From assembly GCA_023137075.1 (NCBI GenBank), contig JAGLQA010000762.1, positions 1-7,868 of the forward strand: a DNA stretch of 7,868 nt. The letters run 5' to 3'. The position numbers and the translations under genes were made by a program. Position 1 is the stretch's first letter; the number at the start of each line of letters is the position of its first letter. The DNA is from Candidatus Aminicenantota bacterium. GTDB lineage: Bacteria; Acidobacteriota; Aminicenantia; UBA2199. Of the stretch, positions 1 to 7,046 are shown one piece after another. Below the pieces are notes generated by a model. That model was given only the letters and a program-made list of their open reading frames with translations. It ran no database searches and was not told the DNA's origin.

Positions 1-638
1 CCGGCCACATTGACGGACATGAATTTACCGCCGCGGCCGCTGAGAGTGTGAAAAACCCTGGCGATCAATTCTTTGCCGACCCCGGTTTCACCGGTGACTA
101 AAACCGGTTCCGAACTTTTTGCTATCGCTTCCGTATAGTAGAAGATGGATTGCATCTTCTGATTCGTGGTAATAATTTCGGAAAAGGCTTCCGGGTGTTC
201 TAATTCGGGGGTAAAGATGCGCTGCTTCAATTTAATGTTTTCCAGGCGCAGTTCCTTGAGCTCGACGGCCCGCTTGACGGCATTTACCAGGCGGCCTTCT
301 TCCACGGGTTTCACGATATAGTCGAAGGCGCCTTGCTTGATGCATGATACCGCGGTGTCGATATTATTATTCCCGGTTACGATGACAACCGGTAGTTCAG
401 GATAGTTCTTGATAATATCCGGCAGCAATTCCTCGCCCCCGATGTGGGGCAGCGTTAAATCCAACAATAGAATTCCCATTTCCCGGTCTGACAGCAAGTC
501 TAAAACGGTACGGCTGTCCTGGCAGGGGATAATATTGTTAAAGCCGTTTCTGCGAAGAACGATTTCATAGCTTTGTAATAATTGGTATTCGTCATCCACC
601 ATCAGAATGGGATGAGGAGGAGTTAAAACTTTATCCAT
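1..638 (-). CDS. NtrC-family sigma-54-dependent response regulator (3' part beyond window edge)
   Basis: This is the first 212 codons of a receiver plus AAA+ activator; the rest lies off the left edge. The receiver covers about residues 8-125: acidic pair Asp15/Asp16, phosphoacceptor Asp60 in LLLDLTLP, Thr88 in VIVTG, and Lys110 in IVKP. A helical linker (about 126-145) leads into the sigma-54 interaction ATPase, whose Walker A GETGVGKE sits at 183-190, followed by the usual ELIARVFH stretch. In this family, phosphorylation drives oligomerisation and ATP-powered remodelling of sigma-54 RNA polymerase at enhancer-dependent promoters. The ATG at 638 has a good Shine-Dalgarno site (AAGGAG, 650-645, six-base spacing). 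It overlaps the stop of the upstream kinase by 8 bases, so the two are probably translationally coupled partners. The GAFTGA loop and the DNA-binding domain cannot be seen, so activator competence is inferred from the family. Confidence 0.95.
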   Translation of the reverse strand, partial: MDKVLTPPHPILMVDDEYQLLQSYEIVLRRNGFNNIIPCQDSRTVLDLLSDREMGILLLDLTLPHIGGEELLPDIIKNYPELPVVIVTGNNNIDTAVSCIKQGAFDYIVKPVEEGRLVNAVKRAVELKELRLENIKLKQRIFTPELEHPEAFSEIITTNQKMQSIFYYTEAIAKSSEPVLVTGETGVGKELIARVFHTLSGRGGKFMSVNVA

Positions 639-2376
639 GATTTTCTCCTTTACATTTTCCCTTTTCTTTTGTTGTGCTTCCTCGTTTAACCGGCAGTATG
701 ATGATTGCTTCCGTGCCTGCCCCGGGTTCCGATTTAAAATAAAGTGTGCCGCCGTGACTCTCGATTATCTTCGATGATACCGACAGTCCCAAACCGGTGC
801 CGCCCAGGTCCCGTTTCGTGGTGAAAAATGGATCGGTAATTTTGTTGCGGATCTCCGGGGGCATGCCGATACCTTCGTCTTTCACCTTGATTGTCAGCAT
901 ACCGGCAGCGTTGTCACAGCCTGTCGATATGGAGACGCTTTTTATTTCATCCGTCAGGGCCTGGCAGCTATTTTGAATCAGGTTGATCACCACCTGTTCT
1001 AAGCGTTGAAAATTGCCGGGGATTTGCGGAAGGTTCTCACCAAAGTGAACGGAAAAATTACGGGTGGATTTTTTAATGAGGTTGGATGTCAGCGTAATGG
1101 CCGATTTGACGATTAAATTAATATCGACCGATTGGTTCAATTCCGAGGTTTCCTGGCGTGCGAAATCCTTCAATTCCTTCACGATATTTTTGATTCGGGA
1201 TGCGCCTTCTTTTATCCCGGAGAAGAGGGTAGGTATGGATTCCCGTATTTCGGAATACCGGAGTTGACCGACAAAAAAATCTTCCTTTTCCCGGCAGTGT
1301 CTTTCGATGATCGGTTCCACGCTCTTCCACAGGTCGTGCAGAACCGGTATATTCAACATGACAAAGTTGTTGGGATTGTTGATCTCGTGGGCCACACCGG
1401 AGACGAGGGTTCCTAAGGCCACCATTTTATCGGCCTGGATCAACTGCTGTTCCTGCAGCCGGGTTTGCTCTTCCGCTTCCTTTTTTTCGGAAATATTTTC
1501 GATCATGCCTTCGTAGCATAGGACACGGCCATCTTTACCGTAGATGACTTTGGCATTCTCCCGGGTGAAAATCACCCGGTTTCCCTTACCGGTCCACTTC
1601 GTTTCATACTCCTTAATTTCCCCTTTTTTTTCGATTATCCGTATAAATTGGCTGCGCGGCGGGTGGGCCCTGAAACCTTCTTCGCCTAACTTGACCGCTT
1701 CCAATTCCCGGAAAGACGAATAACCCAGCATGCGCACCAGTGCCGGGTTGGCCATTAGCACCCGGCTTTCGGGTGAAATACGATAAATTCCCACCGGGTT
1801 GTTTTCGAAGAGGTTCCGGTAATTTCCCCTGCTTTCTACCAATTTTTTCTCGGCTTCCTTGCGCTCACCGATCTCTTTTTTAAGTTCGAGGTTGGCTTTT
1901 TTTAGTTCTAAGGTCCGCTCTTTCACCAATTCTTCGAGGTGATTGCGGTATTTGCCCAATTGCCTTTCCATTTGACTCTTATAAAGGGCGATCTCGATGG
2001 CGACTTTGAGGTCTTTTTCCCGGTAGGGTTTGATCAAATAGGCATAGGGGGCGGTTATTTTGGCACGCTGCAGGGTGTCGACTTCGGAATGGGCGGTAAT
2101 GAATACTACAGGTATGTCAAAACGTTCCTTAAGGGCTTCAGCCACTTCGATGCCGTCCATTTTGCCTTCCAGGTTGATGTCCATCAACACCAGGTTAGGG
2201 GGATTTTTCTCGATTTCGACAACCGCCTCCTCCCCGGTGGTTACGATATCCGATACCAGGTAGCCGAAACTCTCCACCTGTTTTTTTTCATCTAACGCAA
2301 CGATAGGTTCGTCTTCTACGATCAATATCTTCTGCTGTTCCCTGTTTCTATCCGGGGATTTGGTGCGTTCGGCCAT
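631..2376 (-). CDS. Receiver-PAS-histidine kinase (hybrid sensor kinase, cytoplasmic)
   Basis: This 581-residue kinase autophosphorylates on His and probably feeds the activator encoded just downstream. Domains in order: receiver (about 15-130) with Glu21/Asp22, phosphoacceptor Asp66 in VLMDINLEG, Thr94 and Lys116 in LIKPY; a charged coiled coil (about 138-182); a PAS domain (about 183-297) beginning YRNLFENNPVGIY; a HisKA box with His330 in GVAHEINNP; and a HATPase_c domain with N-box NLIQNS (465-470), G1 DEGIGMP (500-506) and G2 GGTGLGLS (525-532). All catalytic motifs look intact. No transmembrane segment or signal peptide is present. I chose the ATG at 2376: it has a GAGG site at 2386-2383 with six-base spacing, and the receiver starts shortly after. 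The frame stays open to a TTG at 2436, but that TTG is the -35 of an apparent promoter. The 3' end overlaps the next gene by 8 bases. Confidence 0.95.
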   Translation of the reverse strand: MAERTKSPDRNREQQKILIVEDEPIVALDEKKQVESFGYLVSDIVTTGEEAVVEIEKNPPNLVLMDINLEGKMDGIEVAEALKERFDIPVVFITAHSEVDTLQRAKITAPYAYLIKPYREKDLKVAIEIALYKSQMERQLGKYRNHLEELVKERTLELKKANLELKKEIGERKEAEKKLVESRGNYRNLFENNPVGIYRISPESRVLMANPALVRMLGYSSFRELEAVKLGEEGFRAHPPRSQFIRIIEKKGEIKEYETKWTGKGNRVIFTRENAKVIYGKDGRVLCYEGMIENISEKKEAEEQTRLQEQQLIQADKMVALGTLVSGVAHEINNPNNFVMLNIPVLHDLWKSVEPIIERHCREKEDFFVGQLRYSEIRESIPTLFSGIKEGASRIKNIVKELKDFARQETSELNQSVDINLIVKSAITLTSNLIKKSTRNFSVHFGENLPQIPGNFQRLEQVVINLIQNSCQALTDEIKSVSISTGCDNAAGMLTIKVKDEGIGMPPEIRNKITDPFFTTKRDLGGTGLGLSVSSKIIESHGGTLYFKSEPGAGTEAIIILPVKRGSTTKEKGKCKGENHG

Positions 2377-2382
2377 TATATG

Positions 2383-2386
2383 CCTC
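2383..2386 (-). promoter_or_regulatory. Ribosome binding site fixing the kinase start at 2376
   Basis: GAGG on the minus strand, six bases before the ATG at 2376. It follows an A9 run and lies downstream of the promoter at 2436-2408. It favours this ATG over the longer TTG-initiated reading frame, which has no comparable site placed for it. Confidence 0.7.
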
Positions 2387-2407
2387 GTTTTTTTTTGCCT
2401 GTGATTT

Positions 2408-2436
2408 ATGATAATACTTTCAAAAAAAAAAGTCAA
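2408..2436 (-). promoter_or_regulatory. Sigma-70-type promoter with T10 spacer tract
   Basis: On the minus strand, TTGACT (2436-2431, five of six against TTGACA) is followed by exactly 17 bases and then TATCAT (2413-2408, five of six against TATAAT). The expected transcription start is near 2401, giving a leader of about 25 bases with a Shine-Dalgarno site before the ATG at 2376. The spacer begins with nine of the ten consecutive Ts at 2431-2422. The -35 overlaps the TGA stop of the upstream kinase gene, so this promoter would transcribe the 2376-631 kinase and the sigma-54 activator independently of the upstream operon. The call rests only on sequence match and placement. Confidence 0.6.
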
Positions 2437-3605
2437 CTTGCCTTTACCTCCTTGTTTCCCGCGGAAGCTTTTTTCTTCCTGTATCCCTGCTGCCCGTTTT
2501 TTAAGGTTAACTGGAATTCCGTCCCGTGCTGCTGCGGGAATTCCGCTTCCGGTTTAGAACTGATCATAATACTACCACCGTAGTAGTCCATATACTGTTT
2601 CATTAAGGGCATGCCGAAACCGCTCCCGTCTTCGCCCGAGGTGCCTGGACGCGATGTGGAGGCATCGGGAGTAAATATATTCTCCAGGAGATTACCGGGA
2701 ATGCCGATGCCTTTGTCCTTTAAGGTTAGGTGCACCTCTTTTTCGTTTTCATCTATAAAAAGCGAAATAACCGACCCGGGATAAGAAAACTTGAGGGTAT
2801 TTGAGAACAAATTGTGAAAAACGTTTGTGGTGAAGGAGATTTTTTCCGCCAGGATCCGGGTCTCCAGGCCAGCCAGATCAGGGACACATTCAAAAGTGAT
2901 CTTTTTTTCTTTCATCCGGTTTTCGAAAATGACTAAGGCGTTCTCAATCACCTCTTTAACGGATACCGGTTCCAATTGCAACGCCTTTTTTTGTCTGGAT
3001 AGTTTCTCCATCTCCCGGACATGATCGATGATATCCGAGGCCTGGTGGGAGGACTGCAGGATTCGCTTCATCCGGTATGACAATTGTTTGTCTTTCTCGA
3101 TTCTGTTATCAAGCACCAGCATTTCGGCCCAGCCGGTGATACATGTCAGCGGGTTCGACACATCGTGACAGAGAATGTGGATGAGGCGTTCGGTATCGTT
3201 TATTTTTTTGTAGAGTTCTTCCTGTAAACGCTTCAGTTCAAGATGGGTTTCAACCCTGGCAACGAGTTCTTCTTTTTGCACGGGTTTACTGATATAGTCG
3301 ACGCCTCCGGCCTGAAAGGCTTTGACTTTCTTGCCCACGTCATCGAAAGAGGAAAGGAAAAGTATCGGGATTTTAGATAATGTCTTGCTGCTCCGGAAAC
3401 GCCGGCAGGTTTCGAAACCGTCGATTCCCGGCATCTCGATATCGAGCAGCAGGAGATCCGGTGGACTCTTTTCCGCCTCCATTAAAGCTTCCGAGCCGTT
3501 GGAAGCTGTTTTAATGGTAAAGCCGTTTCCCTTCAAAATCATTTGTAAGATGCTGCGAATGGTGGGGCTGTCGTCGACGATGAGTATTGTCTGCTTTTTT
3601 TCCAT
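2433..3605 (-). CDS. Receiver-histidine kinase hybrid protein
   Basis: A 390-residue soluble protein with an N-terminal receiver (about 5-122: Asp11/Asp12, phosphoacceptor Asp55 in LLLLDIEMP, Ser85, Lys107 in SKP). A short helix (123-140) leads to a HisKA region with His147 in CHDVSNPL, then a HATPase_c domain with N-box HNLFSN (264-269), G1 DKGIGIP (297-303) and G2 GSGFGM (327-332). The motifs needed for ATP binding and autophosphorylation are present, so it should be active. It has no PAS, GAF or membrane sensor, so the receiver itself is probably the input. The roughly 25-residue Lys-rich tail is poorly conserved in appearance. The ATG at 3605 shares one base with the stop of the Hpt gene (TAATG), behind a modest AAGGAAA site, which implies translational coupling. 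Plausible partners are the Hpt domain upstream and the phosphatase receiver, but pairing is inferred from position. Confidence 0.93.
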   Translation of the reverse strand: MEKKQTILIVDDSPTIRSILQMILKGNGFTIKTASNGSEALMEAEKSPPDLLLLDIEMPGIDGFETCRRFRSSKTLSKIPILFLSSFDDVGKKVKAFQAGGVDYISKPVQKEELVARVETHLELKRLQEELYKKINDTERLIHILCHDVSNPLTCITGWAEMLVLDNRIEKDKQLSYRMKRILQSSHQASDIIDHVREMEKLSRQKKALQLEPVSVKEVIENALVIFENRMKEKKITFECVPDLAGLETRILAEKISFTTNVFHNLFSNTLKFSYPGSVISLFIDENEKEVHLTLKDKGIGIPGNLLENIFTPDASTSRPGTSGEDGSGFGMPLMKQYMDYYGGSIMISSKPEAEFPQQHGTEFQLTLKNGQQGYRKKKASAGNKEVKAS

Positions 3606-5056
3606 TATTTTCTTTCCTTGTCTTCTCTGCCGGCCTTTGTGTTTCCGAACCCGTTATTTTTTTTATATACAATTGTTTCCCCATATTCAACCTGTTCAAA
3701 TTTTCCTTTAATGCCGGTCAAACGGCAGTCTTCTCCCGGCAGCAGGAATCCTTTTTCCGCAAGAACCCGGTGAAACCGGCCGGCAATTTTCTTTTTTGTT
3801 TTACTGTCGAAGTGCTTGAATACATTGTGGCAAAAAATAACATCGACCTTTCCCGGAAAGGGGTGGGGCTGGGTAAGATCGACCTGCCGGAAATCGATCA
3901 TGGAGCGGACGTGGTCCCGGATGAACCAGGAGGTTCCGCTGCGTTTGAAATATTCGGATTTTTTTTCCGCCAACAACTCATGATCCAGCTCGCCGTCGCT
4001 GTATTTGCCGATGATTGCCCCCGCCAGGGCCTCTGCCGCTGCATCGGTAGCTATTATTGAAAAATCGGCGGCGGAAACTTCATGACTCCGGGTAGTGATA
4101 TACTCAAGCACAAGGATGCTGAGCAGGTACAATTCCAGGCCGGTGGGAGTGCCGACACTCCAAATCCTGATCGGTGTTTTGTCCCCTTTGTGCCGCGCAT
4201 CCCGGTCTCTCACGCGATCAGCCAGGTCGGGCAGGACAAAATCCCTGAATACTTCAAAGGGGGGATACCCTGCGGTGAAGTTGGTCGCCTGTTCCGGCAT
4301 TTTTACCGGGATGATACTGTCTTCCGGCAGGCCGACAGTTTCCGGCAGCTTGCGATGGCCCAGGGTGGTGGCATAAAGAACTTCGTATATTAACGGCTGC
4401 CGGGGTAAGCCGGCATGTAAATCTTCGAGTACGGCTTTCAACCGGCCCTCGATGATGTTGCCTTTAATTAGCAGATGCCGGATCAATTGCAGGGGGGGGT
4501 TGTTCTCCCGGGTGGAGAGTTCCGTTAGATCGAATTTAAGAACATAGAGACCTCTTTTCCTGACAACCAGGTTTTTCAATGTAAATTGGTTAATCTCAAA
4601 CCCGGTTTTTTCGCCGGATAATTCGAACAGGGCCACATTGGTATCCAGTTCTTTTTTTACTTTTTCGGAAATTTTGCCGCACTGTAGTTCCGAGAGTTGC
4701 TTGTAAACAGCCGATATGTCCGTTTCATTGCTGTGATCGACATCATCTAACAGGATATTGAGGGAATCCGCTCCCTGCTGTAGCGCGTCTACAATAACCG
4801 GTTCCGGTTTTATCTCACCGCTGCGTATCATGGCGAACATGTTTTCCATGATTAAAGCGAGATCGTTAATATTCTTCAACCCGAGGAAAGCGGCGCCCTC
4901 TTTGATGGTATGGTGCACCCTGAATATCTTATCAACCAATTGGGGGTCCAGGTTGCGTTTATGTTTCTCCAGGTCGTAAAGATCGTCTTCGATCGTTTCT
5001 AAGTATCGTTTCGATTCTGTCACGAACTGGTTCACTATGTCCTTTGTATAAAGCAT
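3605..5056 (-). CDS. Hpt domain fused to CheA-P2-like segment and degenerate CheR-like methyltransferase domain
   Basis: A 483-residue three-part protein. Residues 1-105 form a CheA P1-like Hpt domain: FRVHHTIKEGAAFLGL carries the likely phosphoacceptor His49 and the Lys52 seen in this family, though the following Gly is Glu. Residues about 135-255 (YVLKFDLTEL, PLIYEVLYATTL) resemble the response-regulator-binding linker region of some CheA proteins; this is a tentative match. Residues about 256-465 follow the CheR fold order: IRIWS, then IIATD (334-338), VDVIFCHNVFKHFD (404-417) and a terminal strand. The SAM pocket looks eroded: the usual GEEPY reads GLELY, FCRNV reads FCHNV, and the upstream TxFFR motif reads TNFTAG. 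No CheA kinase domain is present. The Hpt part is probably functional; the CheR part may bind rather than methylate. It lies 7 bases after the ATPase-STAS gene, with AAAGG abutting the ATG. A GTG at codon 8 is an alternative start. Confidence 0.88.
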   Translation of the reverse strand: MLYTKDIVNQFVTESKRYLETIEDDLYDLEKHKRNLDPQLVDKIFRVHHTIKEGAAFLGLKNINDLALIMENMFAMIRSGEIKPEPVIVDALQQGADSLNILLDDVDHSNETDISAVYKQLSELQCGKISEKVKKELDTNVALFELSGEKTGFEINQFTLKNLVVRKRGLYVLKFDLTELSTRENNPPLQLIRHLLIKGNIIEGRLKAVLEDLHAGLPRQPLIYEVLYATTLGHRKLPETVGLPEDSIIPVKMPEQATNFTAGYPPFEVFRDFVLPDLADRVRDRDARHKGDKTPIRIWSVGTPTGLELYLLSILVLEYITTRSHEVSAADFSIIATDAAAEALAGAIIGKYSDGELDHELLAEKKSEYFKRSGTSWFIRDHVRSMIDFRQVDLTQPHPFPGKVDVIFCHNVFKHFDSKTKKKIAGRFHRVLAEKGFLLPGEDCRLTGIKGKFEQVEYGETIVYKKNNGFGNTKAGREDKERK

Positions 5057-5061
5057 CCTTT
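5057..5061 (-). promoter_or_regulatory. Unusually placed Shine-Dalgarno site for the Hpt-CheR-like gene
   Basis: AAAGG directly abuts the ATG at 5056, with no spacer, inside the 7-base gap after the upstream stop. A second AAAGG within the first codons sits at normal spacing before a GTG at codon 8. The ATG start is preferred because it preserves the first Hpt helix (TKDIVNQFVTES). Initiation may depend on ribosomes terminating at the upstream stop. Confidence 0.4.
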
Positions 5062-5063
5062 AC

Positions 5064-5801
5064 TCACGTAAGCGAAACGATGTTGTATAACCGGTCCATC
5101 CGGGTCATGTGAAAAAGCTCCTGCAAATCCGAATTCATATTGACAACCTCTAATTCCCCCTGGTCTTCTTTTGATGACAGCGTCCGGGCAAAAATGATTA
5201 AAACACTCAGGCTTACCGAATCGATGTCTGCTACATGGGTAAAATCAAAGCGGTACCGTGAGTGGCCTTTGTCCAGCATTTCGATGAGACGAATGCGAAA
5301 ATTATCGGCTGTTGCTGCCGTTAAATCACCGGAGGGTATGATGATTTGCCATTCATCTTTTTTCATTACCTTATAAATCGTCTCTTCGATAAAGGTAATA
5401 TACACCGAGACGCGATTCCCCCGGTCGTTAAAATCGATCTGGTCCGAGAAGGCGTTTACCAGTGCGTAACCACGGTTGCGAATTCGGCGGGGATCTTCAG
5501 GCAGGGTCATTACCAGTTCATCGTAATCGAACCCTTTACCTTCATCCTGTACCGTTATCTTAAACCGTTTGTCCGAGATGTGTTCGATGCGGCATCGGGC
5601 AAGCCGCTCGGTTATATTATAGTTTCCATGTTCGATGGCATTGTTTAACAGTTCCCGCAGCACTAACTTAAACCCGGAAAATTCCGAAATGCCGCACTGT
5701 TTCAAGAATCGCTGGGACTCCCGAATCACGTTGTCTACCAATTTCATTTCAGATGTTAGTTTAAAGCTGATAGAACCGGATTTTTCGTCTATTTTAAACA
5801 T
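5064..5801 (-). CDS. Anti-sigma-type serine kinase (RsbW-like ATPase) fused to STAS antagonist domain
   Basis: A 245-residue protein joining two halves of a partner switch. Residues about 8-138 form an RsbW/SpoIIAB-type GHKL ATPase: N-box ELLNNAIEHGN (50-60), G1 DEGKGFD (86-92), and RNRGYALV (108-115) in the position of the G2 glycines. Residues about 148-245 form a STAS domain (IPSGDLTAATADNF, then FDFTHVADIDSVSLSVL). Ser195, right after Asp194, occupies the site phosphorylated in RsbV/SpoIIAA-type antagonists, although the usual DSxGL reads DSVSL. In known systems the ATPase phosphorylates the STAS protein and binds either it or a target such as a sigma factor; here both parts share one chain. 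No sigma factor is visible. The ATG at 5801 has a strong AGGAGA site (5812-5807). The upstream neighbour, 21 bases away, is the matching phosphatase, which supports the assignment. Confidence 0.92.
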   Translation of the reverse strand: MFKIDEKSGSISFKLTSEMKLVDNVIRESQRFLKQCGISEFSGFKLVLRELLNNAIEHGNYNITERLARCRIEHISDKRFKITVQDEGKGFDYDELVMTLPEDPRRIRNRGYALVNAFSDQIDFNDRGNRVSVYITFIEETIYKVMKKDEWQIIIPSGDLTAATADNFRIRLIEMLDKGHSRYRFDFTHVADIDSVSLSVLIIFARTLSSKEDQGELEVVNMNSDLQELFHMTRMDRLYNIVSLT

Positions 5802-5822
5802 AATTCTCTCCTGTTTGTTTTC

Positions 5823-7046
5823 TTAAGCTCCCGGGATTTCCATTCCTAAAAGCAGCATATCATCCGTGGGCTTATACCGGCAAAAAGAAAATACATCCTG
5901 CCATGTATGATGAATCACTTCATTCAATGACAGGAAGTGATATCTTTTCAGCGTGCTGTCAAGGCCATTTCCTTTCAGTTTTTGCTTTTTACCTGTGGGG
6001 CCGTCCACGCGGCAGGCATTGGTAACACCGTCGGTGTACAGGAAAAAACGCTGGCCCGGGGAAATATCGAATTGACGATAACCGAAGACCGCATCGGAGA
6101 AGATTCCCAATACATTTCCCTTAGTGTCATACAATTCCGGTTCGGGATTATCCGGGTAAACGCAGATCGGCGGCGGGTGGCCGGCGGTGACAATTTCTCC
6201 TTTCATGGCGTGAAGATTCAGTCGAAGAAAAAGCGCCGTCACCATGCGTTTGTGCTTCCCGTGTTCGATGAGCTGCGTATTGAGATGTTTAAAAAATGCT
6301 TGCCCGTCACAACCGAGACGGCAGTTCTCGTCAAACAGCACTTTTACCAATACCGCATGGTAGGACGCCCCCATGTCATGACCGGCAACATCTGCCACTA
6401 AGATGTCGCATCCCGTTTCGCTGTCCCGGATGTCCATAAAATCTCCGCCAAGTTCCGAAAAGGGTTTATAATGATAGGCAATGGGAATTTTGCAGCTCTC
6501 TTCGTTGATGTCAACCAGGTTTTTATAGGCGCCGACAGCGAGATCGACCTGTTCGCGCAATTTTTCGAAATTTTGCTTGTATGCCTCGACTTCCCGTTTT
6601 ATTTCGGATTTTTCGTACTCGAACTCCTTCACCTGCTTGTCCCGTTCCGCTTTTTTGTGCTCCTCTTTTTCCAGGACGATATTGACGCGTTTGAGAAACT
6701 CCTCGGGTTCAAAGGGTTTGTCTAAGTATTCCGAACACCCCATTCGCATCAACTCGATGACTATATCTTTGCTGCCGTAGCCTGTGATGACGAGACAGGG
6801 AATTTCCAGGGCCATTTTTTTGATACCATCGATGATCTGCATACCGGTCAGGCCGGGCATCTGGATGTCGGTGACCAGTAGATCGACTTTTTCCGATCTA
6901 CTCTTTAACTCCTGGAGTTGTTTCAAGGCTTTGCTTCCGTCTTCGGCCGCGGTGACCAGGAAACCTGCTTTGCGCAGGATCAACGATAGTGTGAGGCGCA
7001 GGTGCAGTTCATCCTCAACCAGAAAAATGTGCTTCTTCACTATCAT
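5823..7046 (-). CDS. Response regulator with PP2C/SpoIIE-type serine phosphatase output (RsbU-like)
   Basis: A 407-residue soluble protein. The receiver (about 5-122) has Glu11/Asp12, phosphoacceptor Asp60 in LVTDIQMPG, Thr88 and Lys110 in LDKPF. A strongly charged coiled coil (about 124-170) links it to a SpoIIE-family phosphatase (about 185-405). The metal-binding motifs are complete: GGDFMD (200-205), VADVAGHDMG (217-226), AGHPPP (288-293), YTDGVTNA (337-344) and TDDM (394-397). Proteins of this layout dephosphorylate phospho-serine on STAS antagonists when their receiver is phosphorylated. The STAS domain encoded 21 bases downstream is the obvious substrate, by inference. The ATG at 7046 lacks a convincing Shine-Dalgarno site. 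Its first bases overlap the TGA of a tiny upstream frame (7069-7046), and a sigma-54-like promoter predicts a transcript starting one base before it. The receiver motif begins only ten residues in, so a much later start is unlikely. Confidence 0.95.
   Translation of the reverse strand: MIVKKHIFLVEDELHLRLTLSLILRKAGFLVTAAEDGSKALKQLQELKSRSEKVDLLVTDIQMPGLTGMQIIDGIKKMALEIPCLVITGYGSKDIVIELMRMGCSEYLDKPFEPEEFLKRVNIVLEKEEHKKAERDKQVKEFEYEKSEIKREVEAYKQNFEKLREQVDLAVGAYKNLVDINEESCKIPIAYHYKPFSELGGDFMDIRDSETGCDILVADVAGHDMGASYHAVLVKVLFDENCRLGCDGQAFFKHLNTQLIEHGKHKRMVTALFLRLNLHAMKGEIVTAGHPPPICVYPDNPEPELYDTKGNVLGIFSDAVFGYRQFDISPGQRFFLYTDGVTNACRVDGPTGKKQKLKGNGLDSTLKRYHFLSLNEVIHHTWQDVFSFCRYKPTDDMLLLGMEIPGA

Noticed and set aside
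1939..2295. 118-codon plus-strand open frame
   Set aside because: Antisense to the receiver of the 2376-631 kinase; its composition mirrors the complementary codons and no domain or ribosome site supports it.
2513..2544. Two GGAATTCC copies with CCCG/CGGG between them, resembling a hairpin
   Set aside because: It falls within the coding end of the receiver-kinase gene, where it encodes a EFPQQHGTEF stretch. The stem is bulged and no T tract follows on the minus strand, so it is not a credible terminator.
3587..4060. 157-codon plus-strand open frame
   Set aside because: It is antisense to the CheR-like domain and the start of the receiver-kinase gene, has low-complexity Phe-rich composition and no recognisable domain; it is a shadow of the minus-strand genes.
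3605..5056. Reading this gene as a frameshifted or truncated CheA
   Set aside because: The frame is open throughout, and the C-terminal half aligns in order with CheR motifs rather than with kinase or CheW domains, so it is a fusion and not a broken CheA.
5937..6401. 154-codon plus-strand open frame
   Set aside because: It lies wholly antisense to the PP2C phosphatase domain, whose metal-binding motifs are intact on the minus strand; no independent coding evidence.
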